From: Desulfacinum sp.
Lineage (GTDB): Bacteria > Desulfobacterota > Syntrophobacteria > Syntrophobacterales > DSM-9756
Length of the DNA: 64,000 nucleotides
NCBI GenBank assembly: GCA_014359885.1
Contig: JACIYN010000023.1
Coordinates: 1 to 64,000, forward strand
Direction: 5' to 3'
A model generated the notes under the pieces. The model was not told the origin of the DNA. It searched no databases and was given only the letters and a program-made list of their open reading frames with translations. Within the stretch, counting starts at the first letter, position 1; each line of letters opens with the position of its first letter. Shown here one piece after another: positions 44,546-53,433 of this stretch. The position numbers were made by a program, and so were the translations under genes.

Positions 44546-44923
44546 CCGAAACGCCGTGCACTTCATTTCCAGCAGGGCGCCCCGGGGAAGCGCGCTCACT
44601 TCCACCACAGCCCGCGCGGGCTTGTGGTCCCCGAAAAAGTCGGCGTAGAGCTCGTTGAAGGCCTGGAAATTTTTCAGGTCCGTCAGGAAAACGTCCGCGG
44701 CCACCACGTCCGAAAGGCCGCATCCGGCCGCTTCCAGGACCGCCTGCACGTTGGCCACCACCTGCCGGGCCTGGGTTTCGAAATCGGCGCCCGCCATCTC
44801 CCCCGTCTCGGGCACCAGCGGGATTTGGCCGCTCACGTACACCCACGGGCCGGCCTGCACCGCCTGGGAATAGGGTCCGATGGCCGCCGGGGCCTTGTCC
44901 GTCCGAACGAATGTCAACGCCAT
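44540..44923 (-). CDS. ridA: RidA family deaminase
   Basis: A 127-residue RidA/YjgF protein. Motifs are IGPYSQAVQAG, VSGQIPL and the C-terminal ALPRGALLEMKCTA, with an active-site-like Arg in GDHKPARAVVEV. It hydrolyses reactive enamine/imine intermediates in amino-acid metabolism. I chose ATG 44923 for the AAAGGAGACC box. The length matches the family. Confidence 0.93.
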   Translation of the reverse strand: MALTFVRTDKAPAAIGPYSQAVQAGPWVYVSGQIPLVPETGEMAGADFETQARQVVANVQAVLEAAGCGLSDVVAADVFLTDLKNFQAFNELYADFFGDHKPARAVVEVSALPRGALLEMKCTAFRP

Positions 44924-45009
44924 CTCAGGTCTCCTTTCTTCGCGAGTTTTCGGCCCCCCCGTCATAGCACCGGAAAAGGCGGTTGCCAAGCGGCCGTGGA
45001 GGCTTTATG

Positions 45010-46278
45010 ATGCCTCCGTCGTTTTGTTGGAATCTCCATAGGTTGGACCGGTCGGACAGGAACTTCGAGGCGGCGGTGGCACTCCCCCCCATCACCAAGA
45101 TCCTCATGTACAGCCACGACACCTTCGGGCTGGGGCACATCCGGCGCACGCTGGCCATCGCCCGCAGCCTCCGCAAGGCCCCGGCCACGGTCCTCATCCT
45201 CACCGGATCCCCCCTGGTGGGGCGTTTCAACATCCCGCGCCGCGTGGATTTCGTGCGCATTCCCGGCATGATCAAGGTCACCAACGAGCAGTACCTGCCC
45301 CTTTCCATGAAGCTGGAAGCCACGGAGGTGCTGGAGATCCGAAAGAGCATCATCCTGAGCACCGCCCAGGCCTTTTGCCCGGACCTCTTCGTGGTGGACA
45401 AGGCCCCGCTGGGCCTCAAGCGGGAAGTGGTGGACACGCTCCTCTGGATCAGGGAATCCCACCCCCGGTGCCGCTCCATCCTGGGGCTTCGCGACATCAT
45501 GGACAGCGCCTCGTCCACCATCGAGGACTGGGAGTCCAAGGGGATCTACGAGGCCATGGAGTCCCTCTACGACGAGATCTGGGTCTACGGCCACCGGGAC
45601 TTCTACGATCCGGTGAAAGAATACGGGATTCCCGAGCCCGCGGCCCGCAAAGTCACCTTCACGGGCTACATCCCCCGACATGTCCCCACGGAAGCGGACG
45701 TGGCGGCCGTACGCAAGGAGCTCAGCCTGGAGGCCCACCACAAGATGGTCCTCATGACCACCGGCGGCGGCGGAGACGGCTATCCGGTGGTGAACACCTT
45801 CCTCAAGGCCTTCGAAACCCACACCGTGCCCGACGGCATGCGGGCCGTGATCGTCACGGGACCCTTTCTTTCCGCCGGCCACTACAAGGACGTCAAGAGG
45901 CGCTGCGAGGCCATCGGATTCACCATCCTGCGGTTCCACCGGTTCATGGAGGGGCTCATCGGGGCCGCCGACGTGGTGGTGAGCATGGGCGGCTACAACA
46001 CGGTCTGCGAAATCATCAGCCAGCGCAAGCCCTTCCTCATCATCCCGAGGACCGTCCCCCGGGAAGAGCAGCTCATCCGCGCCCAGGTGCTCTGCTCCAA
46101 GGGCTACTGCGAATACCTCCACCCGGACCAACTCACCCCCGAGGCGGTTTTCCAGAAGGTGATGCACCTCCTGAACAACGGCCGGGAGATGTCCCGGCGC
46201 GCGGAGCGTTTTCCCTTCACCGCCCTGGACGTGATCCGCCAGCGGGTTCTTGAGAACTGGAAGGAGGCGGTCCGGTGA
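45010..46278 (+). CDS. Glycosyltransferase, MurG-like (GT28 type)
   Basis: A 422-residue enzyme with a GT-B fold. N-terminal motif ILMYSHDTFGLGHIRRTLAIA (key part SHDTFGLGHIRR) and C-terminal nucleotide-sugar site VSMGGYNTVCEIISQRKPFLI (key part MGGYNTVCE) place it in the MurG/UgtP-like group. It is first of three overlapping genes. ATG 45010 suits the GGAGG box best; ATG 45007 or 44983 are possible. Confidence 0.85.
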   Translation: MPPSFCWNLHRLDRSDRNFEAAVALPPITKILMYSHDTFGLGHIRRTLAIARSLRKAPATVLILTGSPLVGRFNIPRRVDFVRIPGMIKVTNEQYLPLSMKLEATEVLEIRKSIILSTAQAFCPDLFVVDKAPLGLKREVVDTLLWIRESHPRCRSILGLRDIMDSASSTIEDWESKGIYEAMESLYDEIWVYGHRDFYDPVKEYGIPEPAARKVTFTGYIPRHVPTEADVAAVRKELSLEAHHKMVLMTTGGGGDGYPVVNTFLKAFETHTVPDGMRAVIVTGPFLSAGHYKDVKRRCEAIGFTILRFHRFMEGLIGAADVVVSMGGYNTVCEIISQRKPFLIIPRTVPREEQLIRAQVLCSKGYCEYLHPDQLTPEAVFQKVMHLLNNGREMSRRAERFPFTALDVIRQRVLENWKEAVR

Positions 46279-47585
46279 AGGAGGCGAGAAGCGCGGCGCT
46301 TCCGGCCCGGCAGGCCGCCGAACGTCCCCGGGCGGACTCGGCCGCGCCCGGCAGGAGCGGCGTTCTGGGCATGATCCTCAAGGGCTATCCGCGCATCTCG
46401 GAAAGCTTCATCAGCACGGAAATCCTGCTCCTGGAATCCCTGGGCGTCCCCATTCAAATCTTTTCCCTCCGCCAGCCCCGGGAGTCCTTCACGCACCGGA
46501 GTGTCCAGGCGATCCGGGCTCCCGTGACCTACATGCCCGAATACGTGCTGCCCCACTTTCGGACGCTCATGACCAGCAACCTTCAACTGTGGCGGCGCCT
46601 GGGCGGGCGGTACGCGCGCTGCCTGGCCGGGGCGGTTTCGCGGGCGGCGGAACGAAAAAAGACGGCCACCCTGCGCCATTTCCTGCAGGCGGGGCACCTG
46701 AGCCGGCTGCGCCTTCTGGACGGGACGGTCACGCACCTGCACGCCCATTTCTGCCACACGCCCACGTCGGTGGCCCTTTTCGCCTCGGAACTCACGGGGC
46801 TTCCCTTCAGCTTCACCGCCCACGCCAAGGACATCTACACCTCCGAACCGGAACAGCTCCGCCGGAAGATCCTCCGCGCCCGGTTCGTGGTGACCTGCAC
46901 CCGGTACAACGCCGACTACCTCCGGCGGATCGCGGGCCGGCCCGTGCCCATCCACACCATCTACCACGGGATCGACCTGGATTTCTTCGCCTTCGGAACC
47001 GATCCCCCGCCCGCGCCCCCGTATCGGCTCCTTTCCGTGGGGCGCCTGGTGCCCAAGAAGGGCTACGATGATCTCCTGGCCGCCCTCCGGATCCTGGACC
47101 GGGAAGGATTGGACTTCACCCTGGACCACATCGGATCCGGGGAGGAAAAGGAGCGCGTCCGGGCCTTGTGCCGCCGGCTGGGACTGGACCACCGGGTCCG
47201 CTTCCGGGGAACGCTGCCCCACGAACAGGTGATCCAATACTACCGGCGGTCCCACGCCTTCGTGCTGGCGTGCAAGGTGGCCGAAAACGGCGACCGGGAC
47301 GGCATCCCCAACGTTCTGGTGGAAGCCATGGCCGTGGGCCTTCCCGTCCTCTCCACCCGGGTCTCGGCCATCCCCGAACTGGTGGAAGACGGCGTGACCG
47401 GGACCCTGGTGGACCCGGGCCGTCCCGGGGAGCTGGCCCAGGCCATCCGCAAGGTGCTCACTTGCGGCCACGGGATCGAAGCCCAGGTGCGGGCGGCCCG
47501 GCGCAAGGTGGAAACCGATTTCGACAACCGCCGCTGTGTGCGGAGACTCCACGAACTCTTTCGCCAAGCCCTGGCCCGGCCGTGA
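46275..47585 (+). CDS. Glycosyltransferase family 4 (WcaL/colanic-type)
   Basis: A 436-residue GT4 enzyme. The N-terminal region has GYPRISESFISTEILLLE, typical of WcaL-like enzymes. The C-terminal donor site has SVGRLVPKKGYDDLL, GTLPHEQVIQYY and the E-x7-E part EAMAVGLPVLSTRVSAIPEL. The start is GTG 46275, overlapping the previous stop (GTGA). The likely role is exopolysaccharide or surface glycan assembly. Confidence 0.9.
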   Translation: MKEARSAALPARQAAERPRADSAAPGRSGVLGMILKGYPRISESFISTEILLLESLGVPIQIFSLRQPRESFTHRSVQAIRAPVTYMPEYVLPHFRTLMTSNLQLWRRLGGRYARCLAGAVSRAAERKKTATLRHFLQAGHLSRLRLLDGTVTHLHAHFCHTPTSVALFASELTGLPFSFTAHAKDIYTSEPEQLRRKILRARFVVTCTRYNADYLRRIAGRPVPIHTIYHGIDLDFFAFGTDPPPAPPYRLLSVGRLVPKKGYDDLLAALRILDREGLDFTLDHIGSGEEKERVRALCRRLGLDHRVRFRGTLPHEQVIQYYRRSHAFVLACKVAENGDRDGIPNVLVEAMAVGLPVLSTRVSAIPELVEDGVTGTLVDPGRPGELAQAIRKVLTCGHGIEAQVRAARRKVETDFDNRRCVRRLHELFRQALARP

Positions 47586-48703
47586 AGATCGCCTTCTACT
47601 GCCCCAACAAGCCCCTGAACCACCCGGAACCTTCGGGAGACCAGACCATCGCCCGCGGCATCTTCGAGGCCCTGAACCGTTTGGGCCATGAGTGCCGGGA
47701 GGTGGCGGTCTTTCGCGCCCGCTGGTTTTGGAGACGGCCGAAAGGCTGGGGCCGGGCCGCCCGCGCGCTGACGGAGGCCTTTCGGCTGTGCCGCGCCTGG
47801 CGGCCCGATCTGTGGCTCACCTACCACACTTACTACAAGGCCCCGGACGTGATCGGGCCCTGGGTGAGCCGGCACCTGGGCATCCCCTATGTTCTCTTCC
47901 AGCCCATGTACAGCACCAAGAGGCGCCGCGATCCCCGAACGCGACCGGGCTTTCACCTCAACCGGGCGGCCCTTCTCGCCTGCCGGCACGCCGTCACCAA
48001 CAACCGAAACGACGTGGCGGCGCTGCTGCGGATCCTCCCCGCCCGGGCCGTGAGCCTGATTCCGCCGGGCATCTTCCCCGAAGAGTTCCCGAGGGACGAG
48101 GCGGCGGGCCGGGAAGTGCGCCGGGCCTTGGGCCTGGCCGAGACAGACAGGGTGCTCATCACCGTGGCCCGGTTCCGCCCCGGGGTCAAATGGGAAAGCC
48201 TGCGGTTTCTGCTGGATGCCCTGGGCCGGGAACCCCTGAGGCGCCAGTCCTTCCGGCTCCTCCTCGTGGGCGACGGTCCCCTGGAAGAACAGGTGCGGGC
48301 GGCGGCGGAACGGATCCTTTCGTCCCGGGCGATCCTCACCGGCCGCGTGGAACGGTCCCATCTCCACCGGTATCTCAGCGCCGCGGATCTCTTCGTCTTT
48401 CCGGGAATCGGGGAATCCCTGGGCATGGTCTACCTGGAAGCCCAGGCGTGCGGCCTTCCCGTGGCGGCGCTGCGGCAGGGCGGCGTGGACCAGGTAGTGG
48501 AAGACGGCGTGACGGGCCTGCTGGTTTCCGATCCCGATCCGGACGCCTTCGCCCGGGCCGTGGCCCGGCTCCTCGCGGACCGCGACCTGCGCCTTGGCAT
48601 GGGCCGGCAGGCACGCCGGTTTGTCTACACCCGAAGGAACCTTCACCGCAACTACCGGCACCTGAGCCGGCTGCTGGAAGCCGTGGCGAGCGGCAAAACC
48701 TGA
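47582..48703 (+). CDS. Glycosyltransferase family 4
   Basis: A 373-residue GT4 enzyme. It starts KIAFYCPNKPL and has SGDQTIARG (acceptor side). The donor-side motifs are TVARFRPGVKWESL, LTGRVERSHLHRYL and EAQACGLPVAALRQGGVDQV. The start GTG 47582 overlaps the previous stop (GTGA), so the trio is translationally coupled. Confidence 0.9.
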   Translation: MKIAFYCPNKPLNHPEPSGDQTIARGIFEALNRLGHECREVAVFRARWFWRRPKGWGRAARALTEAFRLCRAWRPDLWLTYHTYYKAPDVIGPWVSRHLGIPYVLFQPMYSTKRRRDPRTRPGFHLNRAALLACRHAVTNNRNDVAALLRILPARAVSLIPPGIFPEEFPRDEAAGREVRRALGLAETDRVLITVARFRPGVKWESLRFLLDALGREPLRRQSFRLLLVGDGPLEEQVRAAAERILSSRAILTGRVERSHLHRYLSAADLFVFPGIGESLGMVYLEAQACGLPVAALRQGGVDQVVEDGVTGLLVSDPDPDAFARAVARLLADRDLRLGMGRQARRFVYTRRNLHRNYRHLSRLLEAVASGKT

Positions 48704-48712
48704 CGATCCTGG

Positions 48713-48932
48713 AGAGGCTTGCCGGCGACCCGAATCGGGGCCAAGGCCGCTTTTACAAGGCAAAAGACGGATTCGCGCCCATTCGCGGTTCTCTTTCACA
48801 TAACCCTCCATCCCGGGCGGCCCGCGACAACGAAGGATGCAGCGCACCTTTGGGAAGCAGCCCCCTGTAGGGTCGAATGATTATTCGCCCCTACAGGGGG
48901 CACGAACGGAACGAGGTCGCGTTTCATATAAG
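48713..48932. repeat. Composite repeat D then C
   Basis: Family D block (GAGAGGCTTGCCGGCGACCC, CGGGGCCAAGGCCGCTTTTA, 48713-48760) followed by family C (48811-48932). The same order is seen at 53.0 and 57.6 kb. The 340-bp gap after the glycosyltransferases has no gene. Confidence 0.85.
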
Positions 48933-49043
48933 CTGAGAGGGCGGGGGCTTTCCCCTCCCCATGGAGGTGTCGTCCGTTGATCCGGCGGATCCGTCGTGTT
49001 ATGGGCGAGCAAGGAAATCTTTTGAGGCGGGGAAGCGGAAACG

Positions 49044-49769
49044 ATGAAGATCGCCGTCCTTTCCGACATTCACGGCAATCTGGAGGCCTTCACCAGCGTG
49101 CTGGACGACCTGGCCTCCACGGCTCCCGACCGGGTGGTCTGCCTGGGAGACGCCATCGGCTACGGGCCCGATCCGGAAGAGGTGGTGCGGATCCTTTCCC
49201 GCAAAGGAATTCCCACCCTCCTGGGAAATCACGAGCTGGCGGCCATCCGCCCGGAGTACCTGGACTGGTTCAACCCGTCGGCCCGGTGTTCCCTGGAACG
49301 AACCCTGGAACTCCTTTCCCCGGAAGTCCTGGACGTGCTGCGCACCTGGCCTTCCGTGCTGGAAGTGGAAGGCGCCCTGTGCGTCCACGGCTGCCCGCCC
49401 GATTCCATTACGCGCTATCTATTCGAAGTGGCGGCGGAGGAGTTTCCGAAGCTCTTCGGGTCCTACCCGCACAGGCTCTGTTTCGTGGGACACACCCATG
49501 CCCTGCGCTGGATTTCCTGGGACGGCGCCGCCCTGGAGCGGGGGCCCCTGGGCGGCCGCCCCCTGAAGCTCCAGGCCCACAGGCGATATATTCTCAACGT
49601 GGGCAGCGTGGGGCAGCCGCGGGACGGGGACAATCGGGCCAAGTACGTCCTGTGGGACACGGAATCGGATACGGTGCGGGTCCGATGCGTCCCTTACGAC
49701 ATCGCCGCCACGGCGGAAAAGATCCTGGCCCTGGGATTTCCCCGCATCAACGCCGACCGCCTGTGGTGA
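49044..49769 (+). CDS. Metallophosphoesterase
   Basis: A 241-residue calcineurin-like phosphoesterase. Metal ligands are D8 and H10 (SDIHGN), D36 (LGDAIGYG), N61-H62 (GNHE), and later His residues in VHG and GHTH. It has the length of YfcE/MJ0936-type phosphodiesterases. The substrate is unknown. The start ATG 49044 follows GAGGCGGGGAAGCG. Confidence 0.92.
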   Translation: MKIAVLSDIHGNLEAFTSVLDDLASTAPDRVVCLGDAIGYGPDPEEVVRILSRKGIPTLLGNHELAAIRPEYLDWFNPSARCSLERTLELLSPEVLDVLRTWPSVLEVEGALCVHGCPPDSITRYLFEVAAEEFPKLFGSYPHRLCFVGHTHALRWISWDGAALERGPLGGRPLKLQAHRRYILNVGSVGQPRDGDNRAKYVLWDTESDTVRVRCVPYDIAATAEKILALGFPRINADRLW

Positions 49770-49795
49770 CAGGGCTCTCCCGGCCGGCCCGGCGT

Positions 49796-49822
49796 GCGGG
49801 CGGGGATAAGCCCCGCCCCTCC
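49796..49822. repeat. Family A half-palindrome
   Basis: GCGGGCGGGGATAAGCCCCG and its closing bases, 27 bp after the phosphoesterase stop. The rest of the 49770-49987 gap shows nothing else clear. Confidence 0.75.
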
Positions 49823-49987
49823 GTGAAGCGTTCCCTACCGGGAGGACTTTTCGCTCCCCGTTCAAACCGGGTCCCACCCGGTGGGATTCCGAATTTGCTC
49901 GCAGGCTACAGCTTTCCGCTTTCGAGGGAGTGACGAAGTTGGGAAGGCTCTTTGGGCAGACGACCTTGAGATAACACGCGAGGATCG

Positions 49988-51325
49988 ATGCGCAGGATCG
50001 ACGGATACACGGTGCTGGGCGGGCTGGGTCGAGGCGGCATGAGCCGTATCTTCCGCGTGCGCGAGGACCCTTCCGGCCGCATCCGGGCCCTCAAGATTCT
50101 GGATCCCCATCCGCTGCTGCTGAAAACCACCGGGGAAGAAGCCGTTCGGCGGCTCTTCGCCCAGGAGGCGGCGGTGATGAAGGCCGTCCGGCACCCCCAC
50201 GTGGCCTCCGTGGTGGACACCGGGGAACACCGGGGACGTCTCTACCTGGTCATGGAGTACTTTTGTCACAGCCTGGCGGACCGCATCGGGGAGACGCCCA
50301 TCCTGGAAGAACCCACCCGGCCTCTGCCCGCCGCGGAGTGCTTCCGGCTGATGGGGCAGATCCTTTCGGGCCTGGGCGCCCTGCACCGGGCCGGGATCAT
50401 CCACCGGGACATCAAGCCGGCCAACATCCTGTTGACGGACGAGGGGGAGGCCAAGATCATCGACTTCGGCCTCTCCAAGATCCCCGGGCGTGCCATCGCC
50501 CTGCGGCCCCAGGTGATCGTGGGAACCCCCTACTATGCGGCCCCCGAACAGGAAAAGGACCCGGAGGCGGCCGACAAGGCGTCGGATCTCTACGCGGCGG
50601 GCATCCTTTTCCACAGGATCCTCACGGGAAAACTGCCCGACGACCTTTCCTTTCCCCGCCTGCCCCCTCCCTTCGACCTGGCCCCCTGGCGGGCGTTTTT
50701 CCGGAAGGCCTGCCATCCCGATCCACGGCGGAGGCATCCGGACGCCGACGCCGTGCTCCGGGATCTGGAGGATCTGCACAGCGGCTTTTTCCGGGAGCTG
50801 GACGCCGTGTGCCGGCTGTGGCACGAGGCCGCCCCCCGAGCCCTCGGCGCGGCAAGGCTCCGGAGGACCCCCGTCAAGGCGCGCTTCAAGGAGGCGAAGC
50901 GCCTTTTCCGACTGGATCCGCTGTGGCGGCCGGAACGCGAAGCAGCCAACGACCTGGTCGCCGATGGCGAGACCGTTTATGACCGGTCCACCGGCCTGGT
51001 GTGGCAGCGGTCGGGATCCCCGGAACCCCTTCCCTGGGACGCCCACAAGGACTACATCGCTCACCTGAACCACACCGCTCGGGCGGGCCGCACCGACTGG
51101 CGCCTTCCCACGGTGGAGGAGTTGTGCAGCCTGCTCAAGCGGCCCCGCTACCCGGACACCTACTGCCTGGAGCCTCTTTTCGACAGGCGATGCCGGTTTC
51201 TTTGGAGCGCGGACCGGTGTTCCTTCCGTTCGGCCTGGTACGTGGATACCGATCTGGGCTATGTTTGGCGGCAGGATTTTTCGTGCCTCTTCCATGTGCG
51301 CGCCGTGGCGGGCGGAAACGGCTAG
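49988..51325 (+). CDS. Ser/Thr protein kinase with C-terminal DUF1566 domain
   Basis: A 445-residue Hanks-type kinase. The glycine loop GLGRGGMSRIF is at 12-22, K36 in ALKIL, HRDIKPAN at 139-146 with catalytic D141, DFG at 159-161 and APE at 185-187. A short linker leads to a C-terminal region (from about 318) with the DUF1566/Lcl-type signature DRSTGLVWQRSG, HTARAGRTDWRLPTVEEL and FLWSADRCS. There is no obvious membrane segment. The kinase probably reports on something bound by the tail. The next gene starts 17 bp on. Confidence 0.92.
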   Translation: MRRIDGYTVLGGLGRGGMSRIFRVREDPSGRIRALKILDPHPLLLKTTGEEAVRRLFAQEAAVMKAVRHPHVASVVDTGEHRGRLYLVMEYFCHSLADRIGETPILEEPTRPLPAAECFRLMGQILSGLGALHRAGIIHRDIKPANILLTDEGEAKIIDFGLSKIPGRAIALRPQVIVGTPYYAAPEQEKDPEAADKASDLYAAGILFHRILTGKLPDDLSFPRLPPPFDLAPWRAFFRKACHPDPRRRHPDADAVLRDLEDLHSGFFRELDAVCRLWHEAAPRALGAARLRRTPVKARFKEAKRLFRLDPLWRPEREAANDLVADGETVYDRSTGLVWQRSGSPEPLPWDAHKDYIAHLNHTARAGRTDWRLPTVEELCSLLKRPRYPDTYCLEPLFDRRCRFLWSADRCSFRSAWYVDTDLGYVWRQDFSCLFHVRAVAGGNG

Positions 51326-51342
51326 AGAAAAAGGAGTGAATC

Positions 51343-52806
51343 GTGCGGTGGGTGGAAAGGCTACGCGTCCTCCTCTTTGAAGAGGAACGGCACATCCCGT
51401 CGTCCACCAGGGAACGGCTCGCCTACGTGGGGCGGCTCCTTTACCTGAGCCTGTGGAAGTTCAACCGGGACTTCTGCTTCGACCGGGCGGCCAGCCTGGC
51501 CTTCGCCACCATCATCTCGCTCATCCCCCTGGCCGTCCTCTTTGTGAGCTTCGTGGGGCTGCTGGGCGGCGGCGAGGAGATCATCCGCTACGTGCAGGAG
51601 AAGGTCTTTCCGGTGGTGGCCCCGGAATTCCAGGACGAACTGGTGGGATGGCTGGAAAAATACATCTCGCCCACGGCCTTTCGCGCCGGGCCGGCCGGAC
51701 TTATCAACCTGGCCGCCGTGGTGGGCCTGGTCATGGCGGCGCTCAACATCCTGATCACGGCCGAACGCGTCTTCAACCACATCTGGAGGGCCAAGGGGGC
51801 CCGCCACTACTTCCAGAAGGTGACCGCCTTCTGGGTGCTGCTCACCTCCAGCCCCTTTCTCATCCTGGCCTCCATCTGGGTGGGAAACCTCATCGCGCCC
51901 AAGGGCGGGACGGTGGAAAACTTCCTGAACACCCACTGGTGGGCCGGTGCGGCCTACCGGGGCCTGGCGCCTTTGCTGGTGGAAGCCACCTGCTTCACGC
52001 TCATCTACCTCTTTTTGCCGTCCACGCGGGTACAGATCCGAAGCGCCGTGACGGCGGGCCTGAGCGCCGCCGTGCTCTGGGAGCTTTCCAAACGGGCCTT
52101 CTATCTCTACGTGGCCCGCGCCGTGACCGTCACCAACTTCTACAAACAGCTGGCCACGGTGCCCCTCTTTTTCCTGTGGCTCTTCGTCACCTGGATCATC
52201 CTCCTGTGGGGCTGCCAGCTGGCCTACGCCATCCAGAACTTCAAGACCCTTTCGCGCCTGCAGGAAAAGGGGCTGACCGGCCAGAAATATTCCCTTCCCT
52301 TCCTGGGACTCACCCTCCTTTTTTCCATCCAGGAAGCCTTCGTGAAGGGGGAAGATCCGCCGGCCCTGGAGCAGGTGGCCGATCGCATGGAGGTGCCCGT
52401 GGAGGCCCTGGAGGAGCTGGCCGCGATCTTATGTGAACAGGGGATCCTCATGGAAGACGCCGCTCAACCCGGCCGATACGGCTTCAAGAAGCATCCCGCG
52501 ACCGTTTCCATCGACCAGGTGGTCCGCCGCCTTTTCGAAAAGGAATTTCCCGCCGAGGCCCAGCGCTTTTCGCCCCTGGCCCAAGCCCGGTCCACGGAAG
52601 GGAACCTCAAGGAAGCCCCTCTCACGGCCGCCGACGCCCTGTTCCGCCGGGCCTACGGGGAGCTCATGAAGGTCTTTTCCGGCAAGACCTTGGAAGAGGC
52701 CCTGTGCGAGCTGGGAATCCCGGGGACGCAGCCGTCCGGAAGCACCGGTGACTCCCCGGCGAAGAACCCCGACCCGGCCGCCGCACAGGATTCGCCGGGA
52801 ACATGA
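51343..52806 (+). CDS. yihY: YihY/BrkB-family membrane protein
   Basis: A 487-residue protein with about six membrane segments over residues 30-300, the YihY core (RAASLAFATIISLIPLAVLF). The C-terminal ~180 residues are soluble and resemble a winged helix-like regulator fused behind YihY (LEQVADRMEVPVEALEELAAIL). The start GTG 51343 has AAAGGAG upstream. The function is unknown despite the old RNase BN label. Confidence 0.9.
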   Translation: MRWVERLRVLLFEEERHIPSSTRERLAYVGRLLYLSLWKFNRDFCFDRAASLAFATIISLIPLAVLFVSFVGLLGGGEEIIRYVQEKVFPVVAPEFQDELVGWLEKYISPTAFRAGPAGLINLAAVVGLVMAALNILITAERVFNHIWRAKGARHYFQKVTAFWVLLTSSPFLILASIWVGNLIAPKGGTVENFLNTHWWAGAAYRGLAPLLVEATCFTLIYLFLPSTRVQIRSAVTAGLSAAVLWELSKRAFYLYVARAVTVTNFYKQLATVPLFFLWLFVTWIILLWGCQLAYAIQNFKTLSRLQEKGLTGQKYSLPFLGLTLLFSIQEAFVKGEDPPALEQVADRMEVPVEALEELAAILCEQGILMEDAAQPGRYGFKKHPATVSIDQVVRRLFEKEFPAEAQRFSPLAQARSTEGNLKEAPLTAADALFRRAYGELMKVFSGKTLEEALCELGIPGTQPSGSTGDSPAKNPDPAAAQDSPGT

Positions 52807-52807
52807 A

Positions 52808-52968
52808 GAGCGTGTCCGGAAACGCCAAGAATCACCGCTTTTCTCGTAGCGCCACCCTTCCGGGCTGCGGAGGCCCACCCGAGCGTCGCGCAGGCCGTCG
52901 GGTGCTGCATGTCATGGGATGACGACGGCCCCTTTCCGCGGGGCGGAAGCCCCGGGGCTACGAAAGAA
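52808..52968. repeat. Family B element, right-truncated copy
   Basis: It starts two bases after the BrkB stop codon with GAGCGTGTCCGGAAACGCC and carries both inner palindromes (the first decayed). The right inverted end is not found where expected, near 53020. Confidence 0.65.
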
Positions 52969-53006
52969 GAGAGGGCCCCTGACGGTTGGTGAAGAAGACC
53001 TAACGG

Positions 53007-53314
53007 TCATGGCGAGGCTCGCCGCCCCGCATGGATGAAAGAGCAAACCAAGGAACATTTTCTGTGGGGGCCGGCTTGCCGGCGATCCGAATCGCGGCTA
53101 AGGCGGCTCCTACAACGCGATGAAGGCGCTGCTCTTTGGCATGGACCCCCATTACGGGGAGCCCGTGACAACGTAGGATGAAACGCACCTTTGGAAAGCA
53201 GGTCCCTGTAGGGGCGAATGATCATTCGCCCCTACAGGACGCGCACAAAGCCCGCCCCTACGAAGGCAGAAGGACCTGTTGCGATAGGGGCGGGGTTTAT
53301 CCCCGCCCGCTCAT
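53007..53314. repeat. Composite repeat island D-C-A
   Basis: Block D (53063-53115, GCCGGCTTGCCGGCGATCCG), C (53149-53238) and A (53240-53314) in order. A leading block GGATGAAAGAG is shared with 57.6 kb. It fills most of the 627-bp gap before proB. Confidence 0.85.
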
Positions 53315-53433
53315 CGCTTGGAGATAAGAAGAATACGGCGAAGGACGCCGCCGGGAAAGTCAAACTCCTTGCTCTTTTCCGAGATTTCCAGGTAACCTGA
53401 TCGCCGAAGAACCGCAGACGGATTCAAGAGAAC

